Positions 50,542 through 57,745 of a stretch of 57,745 nucleotides of DNA are shown piece by piece. Position 1 is the stretch's first letter. The number at the start of each line of letters is the position of its first letter. Origin of the DNA: Eubacterium sp. AF22-8LB (GTDB lineage Bacteria; Bacillota_I; Bacilli_A; Erysipelotrichales; Erysipelotrichaceae); the NCBI RefSeq assembly GCF_003458715.1, contig NZ_QRVI01000015.1, positions 1 through 57,745 of the forward strand, given 5' to 3'. The notes beneath the pieces are model-generated. The model ran no database searches, was not told the DNA's origin, and saw nothing but the letters and a program-made list of their open reading frames with translations. The translations under genes and the position numbers were made by a program.

Positions 50542-52162
50542 AATCAGGAATCTCAACTGTGATTTTATCAAGCTCTTGAGATACATTTAACGCATGGTCA
50601 TTAATACGTTCAAAATCCGTAAAAATACGCGACAACATCATACTTACTTCACTAGAACACTTCTGTTGTTTAAGTGCTTGAATCTGTGCTTCACGCCAAC
50701 TTGATACAAGTGTATCAATCACATCATCCTTGCGTTCTGCCTCATCCACGTCATCTAAATCATTTTTCATATCCACACATAACTTTTTCATGTGTTCAAC
50801 AATTTCTATTTCAGAAATTGTCATATGATCCTGAAGGCGCTTTGTCGCCTGATGATTCATATTCACCGCATAATCACTAATACGTTCAATATCTACCAAC
50901 ATTAAATAATAGCTTGATAAAGCTTGAGAAATATTCACATTTAAATTTGGCGTAGCTAAAGCCGTACTAATATATTCACTAATTACTTTATCCAAGTAAT
51001 TGACAGTATCTTCTCTTTTATAAATCTGTTCATCTGTTTTATCACTAAACTGAAGCAACTGATCAAAGGACTGATTTACATTCTCATACGCAAGCTCTAA
51101 CATGTGCATTGTTTCATCATTGATTTGTTTTACAGAAATAGCTGCACCACCAATCATCTTCTTAGACTTTGGCAATGGTTGTAAGTATAATAAACGATCA
51201 TCTTCTGTCTCTTTATTTTCAACAGGCAAAATGTGTTGTGCAAACTCAGCCAAATATTTTCCAAATGGAAGTAATAGAATTGTTGTACAAACATTAAACA
51301 AAGTATGCATATTCGCAATCTGTGCTGTTGCATTGTATGGAGTCCAATGAATAACCATAGACACTAATGGAGTACACATACATACAATTGTAAAAATTGT
51401 TGTACCTATAATATTAAAGCTCAAATGAATTGCGGTTGCTTGTTTAGCTTCACGACTTGTTCCAATTGATGCAAGAACAGCCGTAATACAAGTACCAATA
51501 TTTTGACCAAACAATACATACACAGCTCCATCCAAGCCAATAACACCACTGGCTGCTAGGGCCTGTAAAATACCTACAGAAGCTGAACTTGACTGAATCA
51601 AAGCCGTAAATCCTGCACCCACTAAAATACCTACTAATGGATTTGAAAAGTGTGTTACTAATTCAACGAATTCTTTCGATTCTCTTAATGGCATCATAGC
51701 TGTACTCATCATATTCATACCAATAAAAAGAATACCCAAACCTGCAATGATCTGTCCAATATCGGTTGCCTTGGCACTCTTAGTAAACATTATCAAAGCT
51801 ACACCCATAAAGGCAACTAGAGGCGCAATAGCACTTACATCCAACGCAATTAGCTGACCAGTAATAGTTGTACCTACATTGGCCCCCATAATAATCCAGA
51901 CAGCCTGTTGCAAAGTCATCATTTGCGCGTTGACAAATCCAACGACCATAACTGTTGTTGCACTCGAGCTTTGAATAACTGCCGTAACAAGAGCACCTAC
52001 AATTACACCTAAAAATCGATTTGAAGTTAATTTTTCTAAAATTTGTTTTAAACGATCTCCAGCCGCAGCTTCAAGACCATTTCCCATCATTTGCATTCCA
52101 TATAGGAATAAAGCTAAACCACCCAATAGAGACAATATATTTGTTGTTGTCATATTTTCCAC
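50540..52162 (-). CDS. Na+/phosphate symporter family protein with PhoU-like domain
   Basis: A 540-residue protein. The first ~310 residues are the two NptA/YjbB repeats, each with the QSSSA(T/S) motif (VIQSSSATTVM and LIQSSSASVGI). The last ~210 residues are helical and PhoU-like. Such proteins couple sodium to phosphate movement and are often under phosphate-responsive control. The ribosome site AAGGTGG precedes the ATG. Confidence 0.93.
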   Translation of the reverse strand: MENMTTTNILSLLGGLALFLYGMQMMGNGLEAAAGDRLKQILEKLTSNRFLGVIVGALVTAVIQSSSATTVMVVGFVNAQMMTLQQAVWIIMGANVGTTITGQLIALDVSAIAPLVAFMGVALIMFTKSAKATDIGQIIAGLGILFIGMNMMSTAMMPLRESKEFVELVTHFSNPLVGILVGAGFTALIQSSSASVGILQALAASGVIGLDGAVYVLFGQNIGTCITAVLASIGTSREAKQATAIHLSFNIIGTTIFTIVCMCTPLVSMVIHWTPYNATAQIANMHTLFNVCTTILLLPFGKYLAEFAQHILPVENKETEDDRLLYLQPLPKSKKMIGGAAISVKQINDETMHMLELAYENVNQSFDQLLQFSDKTDEQIYKREDTVNYLDKVISEYISTALATPNLNVNISQALSSYYLMLVDIERISDYAVNMNHQATKRLQDHMTISEIEIVEHMKKLCVDMKNDLDDVDEAERKDDVIDTLVSSWREAQIQALKQQKCSSEVSMMLSRIFTDFERINDHALNVSQELDKITVEIPD

Positions 52163-52291
52163 CTTTTCATATTTTCGTCTTTAATATAAATTTAAACAGA
52201 AATTCATACTATCTTTACAATGTTAAATCTATGTTAAATTTATTTAACATTTTAAAATAGAGAGTATAATAAACCACAAAAGGAGAATTTT

Positions 52292-53380
52292 ATGCCAACA
52301 ATTATCGAAAACAGAAGGAATTTACATCAAATTCCAGAAATAGAATTATTGACGCAGAAGACAGCACAATACATTGAAAACATTTTAGACTTATATGACT
52401 GTACAATTAATCATCCCATCCCTAATAGTGTAACCGCATTTTTTGACAATAAGAAAGAAAAGACAATCGTATTCCGTTCTGATATGGATGCTCTTCCTAT
52501 GGAAGAAAATACAGACCTAGAATTCAAAAGCACCAATGGATGTATGCACGCCTGTGGGCACGACGGCCATATGGCTATGGTTCTAGAATTAGCGAAATAT
52601 GCCAAGGAAAGCAACTATAACGTATTATTGTTATTTCAACCAGGCGAAGAAAAGCCAGGTGGAGCCAAACCAATCATAGACACACAATTCTTCAAACAAT
52701 TTAATATTGCCGCCATCTATGGAACACACATCTATCCAGAACTTGAAAAAGGCAAAGTTTATACACGTCCTAATGAAATGATGGCAGGCGGATGTGAGTT
52801 TGAACTTTTAGTAAAAGGAAAAGCCAGTCATGCAGCCCAACCTCAAAATGGAATCAATGCACTAACGGCTTGTGTAGAAATTCTACAAAAGTCTTTGGAA
52901 CAAGAAGAAAAAGCTTTTGACAACAATACATTCCACCTCTTACACTTTGGCACTTTCCATTCTGGCCAAGCCTTCAATATTATTGCCGATCAAGCTCATG
53001 TAAGAGGATCCATTCGCTATTATGATCCGAAAGTATTTGATCAAATTGTTGATATCATTGAACAAAACATGAATAACGCAATAAAAAAATACAAGGTACA
53101 AGTCAACTTTAAAATCAATCATCATTATCCACCCGTATTCAACAACGAAGAATTATTCTATACACTATACAAAAACAATCTAGTCAACAAACTAGATAGC
53201 CCTGTACTTATTAGTGAAGACTTTGGCTACTATAGAAACGTAGCCCCATCTATCTTCTTCTTTTTAGGTACGGGAGACACCATTCCATTACACTCAAACA
53301 GGTTCACTTTTGATGAAGATATCTTATACAAAGGTATAGAACTATACAGGAAACTATTAACGACAAAGATCCCATTCTAG
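52292..53380 (+). CDS. M20D-family amidohydrolase
   Basis: A 362-residue metal-dependent aminoacylase or amidase. Metal ligands are visible: HACGHDGH near residue 87, the glutamate pair in FQPGEEKPGG, GTHIYPE, and a C-terminal His in IPLHSNRF. It begins RRNLHQIPE. It most resembles N-acyl-amino-acid amidohydrolases (hippurate hydrolase or N-acetyl-diaminopimelate deacetylase type); the exact substrate is open. AAGGAG is 7 nt before the ATG. Confidence 0.92.
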   Translation: MPTIIENRRNLHQIPEIELLTQKTAQYIENILDLYDCTINHPIPNSVTAFFDNKKEKTIVFRSDMDALPMEENTDLEFKSTNGCMHACGHDGHMAMVLELAKYAKESNYNVLLLFQPGEEKPGGAKPIIDTQFFKQFNIAAIYGTHIYPELEKGKVYTRPNEMMAGGCEFELLVKGKASHAAQPQNGINALTACVEILQKSLEQEEKAFDNNTFHLLHFGTFHSGQAFNIIADQAHVRGSIRYYDPKVFDQIVDIIEQNMNNAIKKYKVQVNFKINHHYPPVFNNEELFYTLYKNNLVNKLDSPVLISEDFGYYRNVAPSIFFFLGTGDTIPLHSNRFTFDEDILYKGIELYRKLLTTKIPF

Positions 53381-53398
53381 TACGCACTAGGATGGGAT
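53369..53398 (+). terminator. Terminator after the M20 gene
   Basis: ATCCCATTCTAGT / ACTAGGATGGGAT long stem overlapping the stop codon, but only a weak T-tract (TTAGATATT). Confidence 0.65.
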
Positions 53399-53445
53399 TT
53401 AGATATTATGATAACAAAATCGGGTCAAAGTAAATGAACCCATAA

Positions 53446-53532
53446 ATCACTCAAATAGAGCTCAACCTATCCCGTTCAACTATTAATCGCACATTAAATA
53501 GGTTGCAGCAACAAGAAATTGTAAAGGAGTAG
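53446..53532 (+). pseudogene. C-terminal relic of a Crp/Fnr-type regulator gene
   Basis: After an in-frame stop the frame reads ITQIELNLSRSTINRTLNRL and ends QQQEIVKE. This is the recognition helix and wing of a Crp/Fnr HTH domain (LNLSRSTINRTL). No start or effector domain remains. Its end is embedded in the next terminator. Confidence 0.6.
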
Positions 53533-53550
53533 CACGAGTCTACTCCTTTT
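53523..53550. terminator. Bidirectional terminator of the surface-protein gene
   Basis: AAAGGAGTAG / CTACTCCTTT perfect 10-bp stem. Confidence 0.88.
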
Positions 53551-53566
53551 GTGTTATTAACTTTTA

Positions 53567-56500
53567 TTAAGCTTGTTGTGCTTGTTCGTCTTCATCATCG
53601 TCATCGACGTTTTTCCATTTACGTCCTACGAAGAATACTACGATTTGTACCAATCCAATAACAACCATCCAAATTGTCCATTGATCTGTCCATGTCCATG
53701 CTAGACTCATATCTTCAGTTACTAGGAAGAATACAACAGATACGATTGCGATTAGAACTGCAAGTACGCGAGTGAATAATCCACGTTTCTTTTCTTGTTC
53801 TTGTTCTTCGTCTTCATTTGTAGTTGCTTGTTGTTTTGTTTCATCATCCTCTTCTTCGTCATCTTCATCTTTATGACGTTTACTAATCAACAACAACAAT
53901 CCGAATAATACTGTTACGATTGCACAGATTAAGTTGATCAATGCCCAATAGTACTCTTGTGTTGCCTTTGGAGTGTAATCCTCTTCAACCTTTTCTTCCT
54001 CTTTAGGTTCAGCCTTAGGCGTTTGTTCTTCTTCGACCTTTTCTTCAGGAACAGGAGTAGGAGTAGGAACTACTCTTTGAACAACTGGCGGTACGCTTGG
54101 AGTTGTAGGTGTAGGAGCTGGAGTTACTGGAGTTGTATCTCGTGTAACTGTTAATGTTCCAACAACCTTTGTAATGTCGTAGTTAGATGCCAATGTATTT
54201 TCATTCAACTTATATTCGAATGCGTTTGCACTGTCTCCAACCTCTGTTTGAGATCCAGTTACTTCATATGTAGCACCTTCACCCTTCGCAAATCCATCAC
54301 CACTCACTTTAATTGATGTGTTTGTTAATGGATTGCCATCATAAGTCTTGCTTTCAGTAGCACTTGTTAATGTGACAGAACGCTTTGTGATCTTGTAAGT
54401 CTTAGTGAATGATCCAGTGTAGTTGCCTTTACCTGTAACTGTAATTGTTACTGTTCCAGCATTGACTAAATCACCAGTGTAAGTTACTGAGTAATCCTTA
54501 TCAGCTTCTAATGCTTTTAAAGATCTCGTATCACTAACTGTTAATACTTCTTTATGTTCTTGACCATCATACATTGAATCACTTGGTTCATTTACTGTAA
54601 TGCCTGTCTTCTTTTCTTCTGGAGTATTTGGTTCATCCGGAATAATTGACTTAGCTTTAACTGTTAATTTACCAATCGATTCTTTTGCTAACTTGTAGTT
54701 TGACTTTAATGCTGTTCCATCCCACTTGAATTCATAAGTGTTATCAGAACTTCCAACCTCAGTCTGACTTCCAGTTGTCTTAAATGAGTAAGTCTCACCA
54801 TAAACAATTCCGTCTACCAAACCAAAATTTGTTAATGCTTTACCATCGTAAACCTTCGTACCATCTAATGTAGTAATTGTATATTCACGAGGTGTGATTG
54901 AATAAGTACGAGTCACTTTACCAGTGTAGTTTCCAACACCAGTAATTGTTACTGTGATTGTACCTACATTTGTGAAATCAGATGTTTCGTATTCTACTAC
55001 ATAATCTGTTCCAACAATTAATTCTTTACCAGTCTTATCTACAACTGTAGGAGACCACTTGTGTTCCTTGCCATCATAGACTTCATCACTTGGATTACTG
55101 ATTTCAATTCCTAAATAATCAGGATTTGGTTTATCAGGATCTTCACCTGGATCAATTGACTGTTTCTTCACTGTCAATGTTCCAATTGAATCTTTACCAT
55201 GCTTGTAGTTTGTTTCTACAGCTGTTCCTTTAAACTTCAATTCATATGTGTTGTCAGAAGTACCTGCATTTGTCTGACTTCCTGTTGTCTTGAAGTTGAC
55301 TGTTTCGCCTTCTACCAAACCATTCACACGTCCACCAGCTGTTAATGCAGTTCCATCATAAGGCTTTTCAGCACTGTCTGTTGTCACTGTATATTCTCTT
55401 GGTGTGATCTTATATCTCTTAGTAAATTCGCCTGTATAGTTTCCGATACCTTTGACTTCAATCTTCACTGTTCCAACATTGACTACATCACCTACATATG
55501 TCAATGTGTAATCTTTGTTTTCTACTAGATCCTTACCTGTCTTTGTATCTCTTACTGTCAATGCATTTACATGTGCTTCTCCATTATAGATTGAATCCGC
55601 TGGATCTGTTGCTTCAATACCAGTCTTCTTATCTTCAGGAGTATTTGGTCCATCAGGAGTGATTGACTTAGGAGTGATTGTCAACGATCCATCTGTAACT
55701 ACGAATTTAACTTTATTGTAGTTATCATTGTTGTTTGTGAAATCACTTACCTTCAATCCCATTGGATAAGTATTAGCTTCTGTACCCTTCACTTCATCAT
55801 TTCCATTGAATGTGAAATCTGATACTTCATATGTACTACCCTTAGTTATTGATACATCGTATCCCGTAACACTCTTTTCATTTCCATCATATTCAAATGA
55901 TTTCTTATGACCAGTAATTACGACTACAACTTCTCCATCTTGACTTGTGACTGTTAAATCACCATAGACTACTTCGATAGTATAGTTAGAAGCTTTTGTG
56001 TTTGACTTCAATTCATAAGTGAATGTGTTCTTACTTGTACCTTTTTCTGTTTGACTACCAGTTACATTATAAGTTGCACCTTCATCCTTTACGAATCCAC
56101 TACCACTTTCAGTTACTTCACCATTCATCAAAGGTTTCTTATCATAAACTTTAGAATCTGTTGCACTTGTCAACAATACATCACGCTTAGTGATTTCATA
56201 AGAAGTCTTCGCTGTTCCTGTATAGTTTCCAATACCTGTAATCGTTACTTCAACTGTACCCGCATCGACTGCTGCTGTATAAGATAATGTGTAATCTACA
56301 TTTTCTTTAAGTGTCGCACCTGTCTTTGTATCTTCTACAGTTGGCTTGTTCTTCTGCTCTTCGCCATTGTACATTGTATCTTCAGGCTTAGTTACCTGAA
56401 TACCCGTCTTCTCATCTTCTGGATCAATTGACTTAGGTGTGATTTCTAATTTTCCATCCTTAACTACGAATTCTACATCTGCAAAGTTTCTATTCTTGTT

Positions 56501-57745
56501 TTCAAACTGAGCTGGAGTCAACTTCATAGTATATGTTCCGACTTCAATTCCTTCTGCCTTAGCTGTTCCATTGAATTGAACATCCGCTTTCTTGTATAGA
56601 GCATTCGAAATATTTGTTACTTTATAGCCTTCTACTGAATGTGTTTTTCCATCATAGACTGCAGTATCTTTATTACCAGTAATCGTTACTGTTACCTTAT
56701 CTGTTAATGGAGTGACCTCTAATTTACCTTCTTTTGTTTCAATTGTGTAGTTAGAAGCTAGAGTTCCCTTATTCAATTTATAGCTGAATGTATTGTTGCT
56801 AAAACCTACATCCGTTTGAGATCCAGTTACATCATATGTTGCACCTTCACCTTCAACGAATCCATTACCACTTTCAGTTACCTTCTTCTTAGTTAATGCA
56901 TTTCCATCATAAACCTTCGTATCATCTGCACTTGTCATTGTAACTTTACGCGGAGTGATTTCATAAGAAGTATCAACTGTACCTTCATAGTTTCCGATAC
57001 CTGTAATCGTTACAGTTACTGTTCCAGCATTCACTGCTGCTGTATAAGATAATGTGTAATCTGTATCTTCTACTAATTTGACATCTCTCTTCGTATCTCT
57101 AACAACTGGCTTGTTCTTTTGTTCTTTGCCATTGTACATTGTATCGTCAGGCTTAGTTACCTTAATACCCGTCTTCTTATCGTCTGGAGTATCCGGTCCG
57201 TCTGGAATAATTGATTTCTTAGTAACCTTTAATTGACCGATTGAATCTTTTCCATGCTTGTAGTTTGTTTCTACAGCTGTTCCTTTAAACTTCAATTCAT
57301 ATGTGTTGTCAGAAGTACCTGCATTTGTCTGACTTCCTGTTGTCTTGAAGTTGACTGTTTCGCCTTCTACCAAACCATTCACACGTCCACCAGCTGTTAA
57401 TGCAGTTCCATCATAAGGCTTTTCAGCACTGTCTGTTGTCACTGTATATTCTCTTGGTGTGATCTTATATCTCTTAGTAAATTCGCCTGTATAGTTTCCG
57501 ATACCTTTGACTTCAATCTTCACTGTTCCAACATTGACTACATCACCTACATATGTCAATGTGTAATCTTTGTTTTCTACTAGATCCTTACCTGTCTTTG
57601 TATCTCTTACTGTCAATGCATTTACATGTGCTTCTCCATTATAGGTTGAATCCTCTGGATCTGTTGCTGTAATACCACTCTTTTCATCTTCTGGATCGAT
57701 TGACTTAGGAGTGATTGTTAACTTTCCATCCTCTACTCTGAATGT
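53567..57745 (-). CDS. Large YDG/MBG-repeat surface protein, partial (N-terminus outside the window)
   Basis: At least 1392 codons; the frame is open to the window edge, so the start lies beyond it. Repeating modules alternate: one with YNGEEQKNKP and DYTLSY...GTV.VTITGIGNYTGT.....ITPR, and one with KVYDG..LT....GF(V/A)(E/K)GEGATY.VTGSQT...S.NTF.Y. These are YDG/MBG-type adhesin repeats. Near the end come a Pro/Thr stretch (TPAPTPTTPSVPP), a Glu/Lys linker and three membrane helices separated by acidic cytosolic loops (DEDDEEEDDE). There is no LPxTG sorting signal, so it is held by membrane helices. The repeats include an exact 389-bp duplication. Confidence 0.9.
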   Translation of the reverse strand, partial: TFRVEDGKLTITPKSIDPEDEKSGITATDPEDSTYNGEAHVNALTVRDTKTGKDLVENKDYTLTYVGDVVNVGTVKIEVKGIGNYTGEFTKRYKITPREYTVTTDSAEKPYDGTALTAGGRVNGLVEGETVNFKTTGSQTNAGTSDNTYELKFKGTAVETNYKHGKDSIGQLKVTKKSIIPDGPDTPDDKKTGIKVTKPDDTMYNGKEQKNKPVVRDTKRDVKLVEDTDYTLSYTAAVNAGTVTVTITGIGNYEGTVDTSYEITPRKVTMTSADDTKVYDGNALTKKKVTESGNGFVEGEGATYDVTGSQTDVGFSNNTFSYKLNKGTLASNYTIETKEGKLEVTPLTDKVTVTITGNKDTAVYDGKTHSVEGYKVTNISNALYKKADVQFNGTAKAEGIEVGTYTMKLTPAQFENKNRNFADVEFVVKDGKLEITPKSIDPEDEKTGIQVTKPEDTMYNGEEQKNKPTVEDTKTGATLKENVDYTLSYTAAVDAGTVEVTITGIGNYTGTAKTSYEITKRDVLLTSATDSKVYDKKPLMNGEVTESGSGFVKDEGATYNVTGSQTEKGTSKNTFTYELKSNTKASNYTIEVVYGDLTVTSQDGEVVVVITGHKKSFEYDGNEKSVTGYDVSITKGSTYEVSDFTFNGNDEVKGTEANTYPMGLKVSDFTNNNDNYNKVKFVVTDGSLTITPKSITPDGPNTPEDKKTGIEATDPADSIYNGEAHVNALTVRDTKTGKDLVENKDYTLTYVGDVVNVGTVKIEVKGIGNYTGEFTKRYKITPREYTVTTDSAEKPYDGTALTAGGRVNGLVEGETVNFKTTGSQTNAGTSDNTYELKFKGTAVETNYKHGKDSIGTLTVKKQSIDPGEDPDKPNPDYLGIEISNPSDEVYDGKEHKWSPTVVDKTGKELIVGTDYVVEYETSDFTNVGTITVTITGVGNYTGKVTRTYSITPREYTITTLDGTKVYDGKALTNFGLVDGIVYGETYSFKTTGSQTEVGSSDNTYEFKWDGTALKSNYKLAKESIGKLTVKAKSIIPDEPNTPEEKKTGITVNEPSDSMYDGQEHKEVLTVSDTRSLKALEADKDYSVTYTGDLVNAGTVTITVTGKGNYTGSFTKTYKITKRSVTLTSATESKTYDGNPLTNTSIKVSGDGFAKGEGATYEVTGSQTEVGDSANAFEYKLNENTLASNYDITKVVGTLTVTRDTTPVTPAPTPTTPSVPPVVQRVVPTPTPVPEEKVEEEQTPKAEPKEEEKVEEDYTPKATQEYYWALINLICAIVTVLFGLLLLISKRHKDEDDEEEDDETKQQATTNEDEEQEQEKKRGLFTRVLAVLIAIVSVVFFLVTEDMSLAWTWTDQWTIWMVVIGLVQIVVFFVGRKWKNVDDDDEDEQAQQA
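55201..55589 (-). repeat. 389-bp repeat unit, copy 1
   Basis: Identical, as far as I can read, to 57257-57645, offset 2056 bp, within the surface-protein gene. Confidence 0.88.
57257..57645 (-). repeat. 389-bp repeat unit, copy 2
   Basis: Copy of 55201-55589; encodes about 125 identical residues. Confidence 0.88.

Overview
The window is a low-GC Gram-positive (Bacillota) chromosome segment. Strong AGGAGG-type ribosome sites, AT-rich codon use, a CIRCE element, intrinsic terminators after most genes and an oleate hydratase point to an anaerobic gut firmicute. I suspect the Erysipelotrichia, but no rRNA or other decisive marker is present, so this is inference.

Layout. (1) 0-8 kb: an ABC exporter, a three-gene ABC-2 transporter (ATPase plus two permeases) and a second exporter, all on the minus strand. 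(2) 8-21.3 kb: an accessory zone of small membrane proteins, two divergent ABC modules around an intergenic region near 14.5-15.0 kb, and many paralogous fragments. These include a truncated DUF975 copy, an internally deleted copy of a 98-residue gene, and a 43-residue membrane peptide present twice with its promoter region. An IS91-like transposase relic lies at 18.9 kb. (3) 21.3-25.1 kb: a toxin-antitoxin-like pair (XRE-DUF3990 plus a 167-residue partner) behind duplicated 32-bp palindromes, then a PemK-like multi-module protein and a SWIM zinc-finger protein. (4) 25.1-29.7 kb: a YhhQ transporter with a possible preQ1-type leader, AlaX, DUF4299, CorA and two tandem near-identical Hsp20 genes under CIRCE control. 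(5) 29.7-39.7 kb: de novo pyrimidine synthesis in two minus-strand operons, pyrB-pyrC-(MGS)-pyrK-pyrD-pyrF and carA-carB, plus ridA. (6) 39.7-53.5 kb: lipoprotein, Rpn nuclease, MATE, AraC, TetR, oleate hydratase, DUF349, tRNA-Ala and tRNA-Ile, ThrE pair, Na/Pi symporter and M20 peptidase. (7) 53.4 kb to the end: a Crp/Fnr relic and the C-terminal part of a very large repeat surface protein that runs off the window.

The most interesting signal is in the pyr region. pyrB carries a terminator-like hairpin with eight U residues inside its own coding sequence (codons 32-48), and a second such hairpin lies in its leader. A degraded copy of the pyrB promoter and first ~50 codons sits upstream of carA. 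There the reading frame is broken but the outer hairpin and U-tract are kept. Together with a freestanding copy of the CarB MGS domain between pyrC and pyrK, this suggests an ancestral tandem duplication of the pyr operon followed by complementary gene loss. It also suggests a translation-coupled attenuation mechanism that does not look like the PyrR type.
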